DNA from: JBGPIK01 sp041484845
GTDB taxonomy: Bacteria; Desulfobacterota; Binatia; UBA9968
DNA: 17,097 nt
Assembly (NCBI GenBank): GCA_041484845.1
Contig: JBGPIK010000107.1
Span: 1-17,097, forward strand
Direction: 5' to 3'
Every line of letters starts with the position of its first letter. Position 1 is the first letter of the stretch. Shown piece by piece: positions 7,348 to 15,968 of this stretch. The notes beneath the pieces were generated by a model that was not told where the DNA came from, searched no databases, and worked only from the letters and a program-made list of their open reading frames with translations. The translations under genes were made by a program, and so were the position numbers.

Positions 7348-10300
7348 TCAGTTTTTGCCTCTCGCTTTTCGCTTTTCTGCCAAGCTCAGGTGATGGTCAT
7401 TGATGCGATCACCTTTAAACACCTTGTACCAAGGAGCGCTCGCCACATCTTTGCCGCGATCCTTGTTCCAATTAATCTTTGGATTCTTCCGTAGCACGCC
7501 GGTCTCAACAAACGGGCGAATATTTAACCGGACTCCATCGTTCAAATCCGGCTCCCAGCCAATTGGCTGCTTCTCTAGCGGCTTCCAACGCACAAAAATG
7601 TCGTAGGGCGCCTCGCCTTCGATTATTTTTTCCAACTTCGATTTGAGTTCCTGCGCCGCCTGTAAACGAGCGTCACTTCCTTCCTCGCCAGCGTCGTTCG
7701 CCGCTTTTTGCCTCGCGATCCAATCGCCGAGAAAAGTGTACGTCAGTTTCTCAAGATTGCGTCGATTCAGCTTGTGATAATTAACCAAGGCGCTGAAACC
7801 GTCCCGGCGGCCATCCCAGATTTGCCAGATTAAAGGTCGTTGATAAAATAGCTGACAATGCTGCTCGAAAAAACCATTTCGCAGCCAGTCTTCAATAGTC
7901 TTGCCGTCAAATCCTGCCTGCTCTAGCAATTCGTTCTGCATTCCCGGAGCCCACTCAGACCCGAAAGTTGCCGCGAACAGTGCGCGCAATCTCTCGGCAG
8001 CCGGCTGTTCGCCCTTTATGGGATTAATGCAAACGATCCCGTCATCATCAGCAAATTGCTCTAACCCGTCTAACCCGAGCGCCGGGCAATCGGGAAAACT
8101 TGAACCGGTCTGGCGCGGCCACTGGTAGCCTAGCAATCGCGCCACGGCCACATGCAACGGCTCGTCTGAACCTTTGGGCTGCCCGTTGAACAGCCATTGC
8201 GTCGGGTCGCTAGAAAACGGCTTCGGCAATCCGTGCGGATACTTATCCGCCGCCACTTTTTGCCAGTGCGCGAGGTCGAAGGGAATTTTAACTAGCGATG
8301 TGTTGGTAACTTTTACCGACTGGTCAATCTTCCGAACCTCTTCATTGTATTCCGGCGACGAACAGAACGCCCACACCGCAGGAACGTGCACCTCGTCAGA
8401 CGGAAGAACTACGGCCGCGTTCTTATCGAAGATGTCACCAAGATACAACGACGCACAAAGCTTGTTCATTTGGCTGATGATGACGCCCTTTTTCTTCCAA
8501 GCCATCCCACCGACCAATATTGCTTCACCGCGTTGTCCGCGTTCGTGTAGCAATCCTCTACCTTGTTCCCAAAAGACTATTTGCTCCATTCCGCCAAAGA
8601 ACTGTGTCTTGTCCACGGTCGTTTGCAGGAATTCCCAATCCTCGCCCAGCGTGGCAACTTCCCAAAATTGTCGGAAGAAGCATGGTGTGTCTTTGCTTCC
8701 GAGCCCGTGGACTCCGTGTGCAACGGCGGAAAGGAGTGCCGTCCTGCCACCCTCGTCCAAAGTGATTCTTGAATCTGGGTTTTGAAGCTGGCTGTTTTGT
8801 TTTACTAGCTCGACTGGTTTTGTCCTGAGCGCGAGATTCTTGTCGCTTGGAGTTTTTTCTTCTGCCACATCTATCCCAACGATGCGATGCATCTCGGCTG
8901 GTTTCTCTCTGCCGAAGCTTACCAACGCAACATTGACGACCTCACCTCCAATCGTCTCAAACGCGCGCGGCCCAAGGCGTGCCACGCAAGCCCATGATGC
9001 TTGGCGGAGGAGGTTCTCGCGCAGCCGCGTGTAAGTGCCAAGAAAGAGCCAATTCTGTGGAGTCACCAGAGCCGTGTTCCCTCCGCTTGCACAGAAGTCG
9101 AGACAGCGTTCAACGAAACAGGTAGCGAGATCAGCCTTTGCATCAGGATGAACGCGCTCGGAGTATTCCAACAGGCCCTCGTCACCGGGACGAATACCTC
9201 CATCCTGTTTGCCTCGGGTAAGATACGGCACGTTGGTAGCGACGAGCGTGAAATGGCCGGCGAGAATTTCCGCCGCCTTGGCCAGGCCGCGCGCGGTCAC
9301 GGCCATTTCATGCACGGTGTCGTCGTTGGTCTCCTGCGCCAGCGCCTTTTCCAGCAGCGGCTGGAGTTCATGGAACGCGGCTTCCAACAGGTCGCCTTCG
9401 TGAGCACGCGGGTTGATGAGGCTGCCCAGTACCGCCGCCTTTTGGAACAGCCGATTAAGCCGCTCCATGCCGCGCTGGAGTTTATCGTTGTCGCCGGCAA
9501 TCGCGAGCCAGTCGGCTTCACGAGCGTTCGGCGCGAGGCCGGAGCAGGCAAGGTTCATCGCCGGCAGCGAGCGATGGCCCACACGCCGCCAAGCCGCCAG
9601 CGCCAGGTTGAACGCGCCGATCTGCGTGCAGCGCGGGTCTATCTCCAGCCCGAACAGGTTGTCCGAGATGACCGCCGCCACTGCCAGCTTCTCGTCCAGC
9701 TTTTCCTCCGCTATCCGCAGCGCCACGAGCCGCGCGAACATCGCCACCACGAAATGGCCGCTGCCCATGCACGGGTCGAGGCACTTGAGTTCCTTCGCCG
9801 TCTTCGGCCAGCCGTCGAACGTGCCGGCAGCGGGAGTCCACGTCTCCTCGCCATTGACAATCGCCTTCACGAAGCGGAGATAGTTCCATTCCACGCCGGG
9901 TAACGCGCACACTTTCCGCGCCGCTTCTTCCGTCGGGCAATTTGAAACTTTGAACCTTGATCTTTGAACTTCCGCGCAACGCGCGGCGTGCCACGCGCCA
10001 AGCGTGTTGTCCAACAGAAAGTCCACCATGTAATCCTCTGTGAACAGTTGCGTGACCACCGGGAGTTCATCCGCGCCGATCTTGTTACCCGCAGCGTTGA
10101 CCTGATCCTTCCGCTCCGCCTGCCAGAATTGATAGCACCAGCCAAGTGCATCGTCGGCGAGAAATGTTTCTCGGGTGAGACCAACTACTAGATCACGCAA
10201 CTTTGAACGGTCTTCGGGAGCGAGCTCGATCTTGCCAGCGGAATCATCGGGGCGAAAAATCTGCGGGAGGCTTTTTGCAGCGAACCGAACCGCAACGTCC

Positions 10301-10692
10301 CATTCGTCTTTCAGACCGATTTCAGGCGCTAACTCCCGACAGTCTTGGAGCGAGACCGGAACGCCGTGATCCGGTGAAATTAGCAAATCATTCTCCGCCA
10401 GAAACCGGGCGAAGAGCATTCGGTGCCACTGGTCGTAGGCGATCTTTTCCGTCAGATGGTAAAGATCGTAACTGCCTTTCTTCCGAGGATCTTCCTTGTC
10501 ACCGAGCTGCCGTGCTTGCGCCCGGAGAGCACGCCGGAGCGTACGTTGATCAGCAGACAGGTACGCGGGTGCATCGGCTTCGTCCACACCAAGAGAATGG
10601 AGCGCTTTCCTCGCTGCTGGCTCAGTAGCCGCTCGCGCCGCAAGGACGACTTTGGAAAGTTGATTTCGCTGCTCTTTCGTTAAAATCGCCAT
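7348..10692 (-). CDS. pglX: BREX adenine-specific DNA methyltransferase PglX
   Basis: 1114 aa from ATG 10692, which has AGAGAG just upstream; the protein then begins MAILTKEQRNQL. A longer reading from TTG 10737 (15 more residues, overlapping the preceding stop) is possible but weaker. The N-terminal domain contains YDLYHLTEKIAYDQWHRMLF near 75-94. The methyltransferase core has AdoMet motif I LDPCMGSGH (305-313) and FGLEIDP (347-353). Motif IV reads TNVPYL (486-491), with Val where most N6-adenine enzymes have NPPY. The C-terminal half is the long specificity and coiled part, with LIWQIWDGRRDGFSALVNYH near the end. It marks host DNA for self-recognition. A patch at residues about 240-256 is encoded by TTTGAA-type short repeats. 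Confidence 0.93.
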   Translation of the reverse strand: MAILTKEQRNQLSKVVLAARAATEPAARKALHSLGVDEADAPAYLSADQRTLRRALRAQARQLGDKEDPRKKGSYDLYHLTEKIAYDQWHRMLFARFLAENDLLISPDHGVPVSLQDCRELAPEIGLKDEWDVAVRFAAKSLPQIFRPDDSAGKIELAPEDRSKLRDLVVGLTRETFLADDALGWCYQFWQAERKDQVNAAGNKIGADELPVVTQLFTEDYMVDFLLDNTLGAWHAARCAEVQRSRFKVSNCPTEEAARKVCALPGVEWNYLRFVKAIVNGEETWTPAAGTFDGWPKTAKELKCLDPCMGSGHFVVAMFARLVALRIAEEKLDEKLAVAAVISDNLFGLEIDPRCTQIGAFNLALAAWRRVGHRSLPAMNLACSGLAPNAREADWLAIAGDNDKLQRGMERLNRLFQKAAVLGSLINPRAHEGDLLEAAFHELQPLLEKALAQETNDDTVHEMAVTARGLAKAAEILAGHFTLVATNVPYLTRGKQDGGIRPGDEGLLEYSERVHPDAKADLATCFVERCLDFCASGGNTALVTPQNWLFLGTYTRLRENLLRQASWACVARLGPRAFETIGGEVVNVALVSFGREKPAEMHRIVGIDVAEEKTPSDKNLALRTKPVELVKQNSQLQNPDSRITLDEGGRTALLSAVAHGVHGLGSKDTPCFFRQFWEVATLGEDWEFLQTTVDKTQFFGGMEQIVFWEQGRGLLHERGQRGEAILVGGMAWKKKGVIISQMNKLCASLYLGDIFDKNAAVVLPSDEVHVPAVWAFCSSPEYNEEVRKIDQSVKVTNTSLVKIPFDLAHWQKVAADKYPHGLPKPFSSDPTQWLFNGQPKGSDEPLHVAVARLLGYQWPRQTGSSFPDCPALGLDGLEQFADDDGIVCINPIKGEQPAAERLRALFAATFGSEWAPGMQNELLEQAGFDGKTIEDWLRNGFFEQHCQLFYQRPLIWQIWDGRRDGFSALVNYHKLNRRNLEKLTYTFLGDWIARQKAANDAGEEGSDARLQAAQELKSKLEKIIEGEAPYDIFVRWKPLEKQPIGWEPDLNDGVRLNIRPFVETGVLRKNPKINWNKDRGKDVASAPWYKVFKGDRINDHHLSLAEKRKARGKN
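9941..9970. repeat. Short TTTGAA-type repeat inside pglX
   Basis: On the plus strand TTTGAAAC, TTTGAACC and TTTGAACT follow one another with a 6-nt break (TTGATC). They fall in a variable loop of PglX (about residues 240-256, SRFKVSN), just before the block leading to the AdoMet site. Short reiterations of this kind are scattered in many environmental genomes. Here the frame is kept. Confidence 0.45.
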
Positions 10693-10733
10693 TGACTCTC
10701 TATGGTTGAACGCGTCTGGTTGCAGGAACTGTC

Positions 10734-11009
10734 TCAACTCTTCGGTTTTCTACGCAGCTCAACGGTCTCCGCGCCTTGTCTTCTTCGAAGTATTTTCGAG
10801 TTTGGTTCCGTTGTCTTCGGGTTACTTTTGTTTACGGTTGTCAGCGTCGTCTGAGGTTTCGGACCTATCTTGAGTCTGCCTCTCGTCCAATACTGACTTT
10901 TGTCAGCATCGGAACCCACGGGATGAAGCTCGTCGTAACCAGAACTTGATCCTTTGCGGAGAACTTTGGTGGTCTGCGCCGCCTTTCCCCAGTTAAGTCG
11001 TTTGGCCAT
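10734..11009 (-). CDS. Small basic protein inside the BREX operon (not recognised)
   Basis: A 91-aa protein from ATG 11009, preceded at 7 nt by a perfect AGGAG that overlaps the brxC stop codon, so it is very likely translated. It begins AKRLNWGKAAQTTKVLRKGS, followed by GYDELHPVGSDADKSQYW, a Thr/Asn/Lys/Pro-rich stretch, and an Arg/Lys tail (KILRRRQGAETVELRRKPKS). By count it has 21 Lys/Arg against 7 Asp/Glu, so it is strongly basic. No membrane segment, signal peptide or Cys/His cluster. The N-terminal 45 residues look like a folded or conserved part and the rest looks disordered. It lies 10 nt after brxC, and its stop overlaps the alternative TTG start of pglX. The classical type 1 BREX order has no gene here. 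DNA or RNA binding or a link between BrxC and PglX is a guess from charge and position. Confidence 0.7.
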   Translation of the reverse strand: MAKRLNWGKAAQTTKVLRKGSSSGYDELHPVGSDADKSQYWTRGRLKIGPKPQTTLTTVNKSNPKTTEPNSKILRRRQGAETVELRRKPKS

Positions 11010-11016
11010 TATTAAT

Positions 11017-11021
11017 CTCCT
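11017..11021 (-). promoter_or_regulatory. Shine-Dalgarno site of the small basic gene
   Basis: AGGAG on the minus strand, starting inside the brxC TAG stop and 7 nt before the ATG at 11009. It is the clearest ribosome-binding site noticed in the operon and is the main argument that the 91-codon gene is real rather than spacer. Confidence 0.75.
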
Positions 11022-14000
11022 ACAAAATTACTGGTCCTTTCTTTAGCTGTTCCTTCACTGCAGCCCTGACATCTCCTACCCACGCCTCCAGCTCTTCTTC
11101 ATTCTGGATGGTAGCAGTGGGAAGTGGCACGCGGACGGCCTTCGGTACCAGCAGACGAGTGGCCTCTTCAAGTGCGGATTGAAAACGCTGCGGCAGAGCA
11201 TCGACGATATTGCGCCGATTGGCCAGCGAGTTTTCACGAAGCGACAAATAAATCTCCTCTTCGTTGGCGACCTTAATCGGCGGCGGTTTTTGCAGGTTAA
11301 ATCTCTGTACCAACTGTTCTCGCTGCTCGTCCGACAACTTACGCCAAATATCGCTTGCTCCCAGTCGGGCTTGTTCGCGTTCGAACGTACTGTCCAATTC
11401 GCGCTGGAGTGTATTCAGAGCCTCACGTAATGCACCCAGGACATTCTGAATGACCGGCGGCACGAGATCAGGTTCCGAAAGCAGGCCACGCGAAGACTCT
11501 ATGGCGTTTACTGAACAGGCTGCTTCTTGGACCTCCGGCAGAGCGGTGGCCATAGCGCATAGTTCCTGGAGCCGCTGCCATCGCGGCAAACGTCGCGAAA
11601 TGTTCTCACTAATCGCTTTCCAATCTGCGCTGCATCGCTCCAGCTCGCTTCGTCGCTCGTGCATCTTTAAGAGCTGCGCGTTGCCGCTGAGTGTCTGTAG
11701 CTCCCGTATCGCTTGGGTACTCGGCTTCTCTGGCTGGGGCGCCTCGCCACCGGCTGATTCGGCAAGGTCCAACAATTTGCCGAGAAACAGTCCAGCTGCC
11801 GCGGACTCTTGTCCCGATTGAGTGGGCACGCTGAGCTTTTGAAAGAGCGCCTTCAAATCAAGCTTCTGTATGGCGGAGAGAGGAGGAATATCAACGTTGA
11901 AGGCGGCATTGCCGATCTGGGTCTGGTTCAAACTCTTGGCGTCGGTAGGTTGACCATTGACCGAGCAGCGCAGATTGCCCGCGAGAGTAAGAACGACTAG
12001 AGCCGCGTCGACCGCGTCCTGCGGCCAACCGTACGGTGCCTTGCGAAAGTTCTCGCGTACATCTCGCCCTTTTTTCCCCGCTCCGATGAATTCGGAAATC
12101 TGCTTGCAGACCGGGTGCTGTACAATCTCGCCTTGATAACCAACCGATTGCAGAGCCCCCAAGTTTCCAGCGCGAGCAGCGTTAAGGACCTGGGACCAAT
12201 TGGCATGATCCGCTTCGTTGAATTGAGGAAATAGGCGTTGCAACGCACTTTGTGCTGCTTCTTCCACTCTGTCGACAAGCTCAAGGCCGGTAATTTCACT
12301 GCCGCCGCCTAAAAAGACTTTACTGTTTGACATCACTTGGCGGAGGGCAGCCTCAACACCTCGCTCCGCACTCCTTTGTCGAGTCTGAATAGCTTCACAC
12401 GCCTGAATGGCATCTTCTCCGGTAGTCGGAACACCGCGATCGAGAATGGTGTCTTTTGCCGCAAGCACCGTAGCTAAGTTCTGCCGCAACTCTTCATGTG
12501 CGGTGCGCGGCAAGAAACCAAATAGCATCGGGCTGGTATTGCCGGCAGCCTGCGCATCGGTCGCCACTGCTCGCTCCTGCTCCGCCCAACCGTGACGAAC
12601 CCAAAAGATCAGGCCGCCTTCGGGCTGCGCCGGGCGCGTGTTGGAAAGCGACACTTCCAATTTTCGTGGCTGGCGAGAATTACCTTGCGCGATATTCAAC
12701 GAGCGCAGCGCTGCATCGAGCGATTCACGAAGCAACTTCTCACGTTCGTCGTTAAGCCGGTGATCGTCGTTTAGTATTTGCCCACGACGGCGATTGAAAT
12801 CCTGATTCCAATTGGCTCCCTCCCGCGTTTGCAGCAAGTACTCGTTTTCGACGACCATCAGCTTGCCTTTGTCGGCCAGGTCTTTGAGCAGCACGGGTAC
12901 TTCCTGACGGAGTTTAGCGCCGTCGCTCTTAAGATCTTCGACAAGCAAGTCGGCCAGCGTTTCCGCCGTCGCTTTAACGCCGTCATCCGCGCCGGCTTGA
13001 CGGGGCAGCTTTGAGATCAGAAATATGAGAGCGCAGAGGCGAGACTTGAGCTGGCCCTCGCGGGTTTTGTCCGCAAGCTCGGCAATGGCCTCGTGGTACT
13101 CGCGCTGGAGCATGCCCGTGTTCAAGAGGTCAGTCGCGATTTCGTTATAAATAAAATCCGCCGGCACCACGTTGCCAAGATCGCGATCGGCGGTGTCTCT
13201 GGCGGCGTCATAGATGATCTTCAATTGTGTGCGCAGTTGCGCTGTCGTGCCACTGGCGTCGACGTTGCGTAGCACTTTCTCCCAAAAGCGACGACGTACC
13301 GGCAAAAGCGGATAATCGAATGCGTAGTAAGGTTCATCCGACAGACTTGAAGCGAGCCGGGTATTTTGCAGGTGGCGGCTGATCTCGCCTTGATTGGCCT
13401 CAATCGCTTGCTTCTTGATGTCGGCAATGCGTTCTGGCTTTTTCGCCAGCACCGTTTGACGCGTCACTTTTTCAACGTCGGCGTCCGAAAGCGATACTTT
13501 TACTCCAAACCTGGCCTGAAGGCGGCCCAGGCTCGCCGTAGTGGTAAGCGCCGACTGACCGGTCCCAACCAATAGAACACGGCTATCGAGCCTGGTGCAG
13601 CAATGTTCGGCGATCTCCTGGACATCCATCGCGCGTTCGACCTTGTCGCCAATGAATTGCTGGACCTCGTCGACAACGAGAAGCGTACACGGAAGTTTGC
13701 CATCGTTGCCGAAAATACGCCGAATCAAATCGAGCGCTTCTTCGATCGTCGGAGTGCTCAAGTTTGGAAACTGCGCGCGGATCGCGTCCCGCGCATCCTT
13801 CGGCGAGCCGAAACTTGAATCGGCCGCGACTAACGCTTCCGCAAGAGGCGTAGAGACGTAAAAGTTACGAATTTCTTTTTCGGGGGTCAGCTTTTTAGCC
13901 TTGAGGTGAGCCGTAATCTTGGCCAACAGATTTTTCTCACGTAACCACAAGACAAATTTTGCTGCTGCCAAATTTTCCGGCAACTCCATTGCACGGAAGA

Positions 14001-14463
14001 CAAGCTGCAAGAAGGCAAGGCGAATATTATCCGGGCTTCCTTCTCCCAGAGTTCCCGCTGCGGCCTTCAATCCGCCAAACTGCCGAGCACGATTGCCCAA
14101 CTCGACAAAAAGATCGTTGATATTCGTCGGCAAGCGCGCCAGCGATCGTGCCGAAGCACCATCGGAAAACTTATAATCGACCCACAGATACCTCAGCATT
14201 TTAACCAGGTGCGACTTACCGCTGCCAAAAAAGCCGCTGACCCAGACCGCTTGCTGCTCCGGTTTGTTTAACCCGTCCAGGTAGGCGCTCATGATCCGCT
14301 CAAGGCCACGGGCATACTCGCCATCGCACACAAAGGTCTCCAGCTCGAAACGAAGTGTTTTGAGCTGTTCCTGATCGGCGCCAATTTCTCCTACCTTAGA
14401 AACGCCATTATTTAACAATTCGTATTTGCGCGGGTCAGTAGAATAGACCTCGTAATTCTTCAT
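11020..14463 (-). CDS. brxC: BREX ATPase BrxC
   Basis: A 1147-aa P-loop ATPase, close to the usual length of about 1200 aa. The start is ATG 14463, overlapping the brxB stop by 4 nt. It opens with VYSTDPRKYELLNNGVSKVG, the N-terminal pattern of BrxC. It has Walker A GFFGSGKS at residues 77-84 followed by HLVKML, and Walker B LLVVDEVQQF at 261-270. Long helical and coiled segments fill the C-terminal two thirds, ending in EEELEAWVGDVRAAVKEQLK. BrxC is a core component required for BREX methylation and defence in studied systems and is thought to act in a complex with BrxB, PglX and PglZ. Family identity rests on the P-loop context, length and operon position. Confidence 0.94.
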   Translation of the reverse strand: MKNYEVYSTDPRKYELLNNGVSKVGEIGADQEQLKTLRFELETFVCDGEYARGLERIMSAYLDGLNKPEQQAVWVSGFFGSGKSHLVKMLRYLWVDYKFSDGASARSLARLPTNINDLFVELGNRARQFGGLKAAAGTLGEGSPDNIRLAFLQLVFRAMELPENLAAAKFVLWLREKNLLAKITAHLKAKKLTPEKEIRNFYVSTPLAEALVAADSSFGSPKDARDAIRAQFPNLSTPTIEEALDLIRRIFGNDGKLPCTLLVVDEVQQFIGDKVERAMDVQEIAEHCCTRLDSRVLLVGTGQSALTTTASLGRLQARFGVKVSLSDADVEKVTRQTVLAKKPERIADIKKQAIEANQGEISRHLQNTRLASSLSDEPYYAFDYPLLPVRRRFWEKVLRNVDASGTTAQLRTQLKIIYDAARDTADRDLGNVVPADFIYNEIATDLLNTGMLQREYHEAIAELADKTREGQLKSRLCALIFLISKLPRQAGADDGVKATAETLADLLVEDLKSDGAKLRQEVPVLLKDLADKGKLMVVENEYLLQTREGANWNQDFNRRRGQILNDDHRLNDEREKLLRESLDAALRSLNIAQGNSRQPRKLEVSLSNTRPAQPEGGLIFWVRHGWAEQERAVATDAQAAGNTSPMLFGFLPRTAHEELRQNLATVLAAKDTILDRGVPTTGEDAIQACEAIQTRQRSAERGVEAALRQVMSNSKVFLGGGSEITGLELVDRVEEAAQSALQRLFPQFNEADHANWSQVLNAARAGNLGALQSVGYQGEIVQHPVCKQISEFIGAGKKGRDVRENFRKAPYGWPQDAVDAALVVLTLAGNLRCSVNGQPTDAKSLNQTQIGNAAFNVDIPPLSAIQKLDLKALFQKLSVPTQSGQESAAAGLFLGKLLDLAESAGGEAPQPEKPSTQAIRELQTLSGNAQLLKMHERRSELERCSADWKAISENISRRLPRWQRLQELCAMATALPEVQEAACSVNAIESSRGLLSEPDLVPPVIQNVLGALREALNTLQRELDSTFEREQARLGASDIWRKLSDEQREQLVQRFNLQKPPPIKVANEEEIYLSLRENSLANRRNIVDALPQRFQSALEEATRLLVPKAVRVPLPTATIQNEEELEAWVGDVRAAVKEQLKKGPVIL

Positions 14464-15017
14464 ATCTGCAATCCCTCGCTGCAGGTGATCGGAACCGCCA
14501 TGTAGTTAAATCCGTCGCGGGCATCCATAAATCGATAAACGTTGCGCTCGTACTCTCCAGGGAAGAAAACCAAGAGTCGACCGCGGATCGAATCCTCCAG
14601 ATCCACGATGACGCTCGATAGATGGGTAAAGCCAAACAAACTACCGGCTCCAAGGAGCGCGACTACCGCATCCTTATCTGCGTCCTGGGCCTGGCAGGCT
14701 TCCTTGAGAAACGAAACCACGTGAGATTTCAGCTCTTGTTCTATCATGTTTAGAGCACTTGGCTCTTCGAAATAAGCTTCTCGATAGTCGTGAGCGGCCA
14801 GCCATCTCGCGGGAAGGTCTGTAATGTCGACCAATTTCCAATGGTGCTTGGCTTCGAGAGTGGCGACCTCGAATTCTTTTATCTGGGTGCGAAGCCGACG
14901 TTCTTCAGATGGTGGATAGACGGCAAACCAGACGCGCTGTCTGCCGGCAAGATTTGATTGCCAGGGTATTCCAACGTGCCGGCGATAGTTGTTGATCAAG
15001 TTGTTGATCTGGCTCAT
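14460..15017 (-). CDS. brxB: BREX protein BrxB (DUF1788)
   Basis: A 185-aa protein, normal for DUF1788. The start is ATG 15017, overlapping the brxA stop by 4 nt; its own stop overlaps brxC by 4 nt. Signature stretches are RVWFAVYPPSEERRLR (28-43), WLAAHDYREAYFEEP (72-86), VVALLGAGSLFGF (118-130) and RGRLLVFFPGEYERNVYRF (145-163) followed by MDARDGFNYMAVPIT. BrxB is a small core protein of BREX whose biochemical role is still unclear. It is needed for methylation and defence in E. coli and is reported to associate with other Brx proteins. No catalytic motif is evident. Identity is firm from the conserved blocks and the position between brxA and brxC. Confidence 0.94.
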   Translation of the reverse strand: MSQINNLINNYRRHVGIPWQSNLAGRQRVWFAVYPPSEERRLRTQIKEFEVATLEAKHHWKLVDITDLPARWLAAHDYREAYFEEPSALNMIEQELKSHVVSFLKEACQAQDADKDAVVALLGAGSLFGFTHLSSVIVDLEDSIRGRLLVFFPGEYERNVYRFMDARDGFNYMAVPITCSEGLQI

Positions 15018-15817
15018 AGAAAGGTGCCCGCTAGAGATTGAAACCTGGGAAAGGTAATCTCAACCACAGAACCAATCGCTCGAAGCGTCAGTAGCTCCTG
15101 GCGGTGGGCTTGCTCGGCCAGCGACCTGGCCTCGGTAGCGTTTAGGTCCAGTAGACGACACCAGACGGAAGTGAAGAGTTGCGCCCCGGCAATGCCTCCG
15201 ACGTAACCAAGAATAAGGGCGAAAGTTACGACGGCAGGCCGAGGCTGGACGCGAGAACGAATTTTCTTTGTTCGACCCGTGAGATGACCCGATTGGGTCC
15301 AAGATGAAGCCGCATGTCTTGCGACATTACCGAGAATGATGGCGCTGTACTGGTGAGGATACGCCTCGGTTAGCGCCTGCTGCAGGTCGTCGCTCCTAAC
15401 GGATTCGCCAACTGACGCCTGCGAGATGGCCGGTGTGGTTGCGCGGAGGAGCGGGTCGCGCGCCCAAGCAATTAACAGTGACAGCAGCGGAGCAGACTGC
15501 GAATCAAATTTCATCAATTGTCGATACAGAGAAAAAATTGGGACTTTCGACGACAACGCATAAAGCTCGCGCAGCCGTCTAACAGTTTCTTGCCTAGTCG
15601 TCTGTGTTCTTTTTCCGAGAACATTTTCTGAGAGTACAAGTCTACGATAGTCCTCGGTACCGGCCCGGGCATCAGCGGAAGCAAGAAGACGGGTGATTTC
15701 CTTGAGCATAATCGTGCGACTTGTGTGAGCACCACCCTCAGAGACCTTAAAGCCAAAGGCTTCGAGATCTTTATCGGGGCTGGGGAATTCGAATATGGAC
15801 CGTGCTGCTGACAACAT
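15014..15817 (-). CDS. brxA: BREX protein BrxA-like (DUF1819-type)
   Basis: A 267-aa protein, the first gene of the operon, with ATG 15817 and CCAGAG about 9 nt upstream as a weak ribosome-binding site. The conserved block FKVSEGGAHTSRTIMLKEI (23-41) lies so early that no later start fits. Further blocks are YRRLVLSENVLGKRTQTTR (57-75), LLIAWARDPLLRATTPAI (114-131), HAASSWTQSGHLTGRTKKIR (168-187) and a hydrophobic ALILGYVGGIAGAQLF stretch (200-215). It is longer than the E. coli BrxA of about 200 aa, and I recall this longer form as part of the wider DUF1819 group. BrxA is a helical, DNA-binding-like protein, and its exact role is open. It overlaps brxB by 4 nt. Confidence 0.8.
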   Translation of the reverse strand: MLSAARSIFEFPSPDKDLEAFGFKVSEGGAHTSRTIMLKEITRLLASADARAGTEDYRRLVLSENVLGKRTQTTRQETVRRLRELYALSSKVPIFSLYRQLMKFDSQSAPLLSLLIAWARDPLLRATTPAISQASVGESVRSDDLQQALTEAYPHQYSAIILGNVARHAASSWTQSGHLTGRTKKIRSRVQPRPAVVTFALILGYVGGIAGAQLFTSVWCRLLDLNATEARSLAEQAHRQELLTLRAIGSVVEITFPRFQSLAGTFL

Positions 15818-15860
15818 AAAAGAACTCTGGAGATAGTCACACCATCTGAAAGAGTGCCAG

Positions 15861-15890
15861 ATTATTTGATGTTCAGAATCGTTCAGAATA
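15861..15890 (-). promoter_or_regulatory. Candidate promoter/operator of the BREX operon
   Basis: About 55-75 nt upstream of brxA lie two adjacent 10-mers (GTTCAGAATC and GTTCAGAATA on the plus strand, 15871-15890). On the minus strand an AATAAT hexamer at 15866-15861 follows and could be a -10 box. No good -35 match lies at 17 nt, so an activator or repressor bound to the direct repeat is plausible. The region 15818-15968 is otherwise empty. This is a prediction from pattern only. Confidence 0.35.
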
Positions 15891-15968
15891 TTACGCGATT
15901 TACCGGTTGGATGCCAAGAAGTCGTTTGCCGGTTTCAAAGGGAAACGCGTCAGGAGTTCTTAGCGGGC

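Noticed and set aside
9001..9903. A 300-codon plus-strand open frame opposite pglX
   Set aside because: It is antisense to the conserved methyltransferase core, has no recognisable domain, and is explained by the GC-rich codon structure of pglX.
10693..10737. TTG 10737 as the pglX start
   Set aside because: It would overlap the small gene's stop neatly, but the following 15 residues look non-conserved, and ATG 10692 has a purine-rich site upstream and gives the expected N-terminus. Kept as an alternative only.
15871..15890. CRISPR-like repeat
   Set aside because: Two adjacent 10-mers with no spacers; far too short for a CRISPR array.
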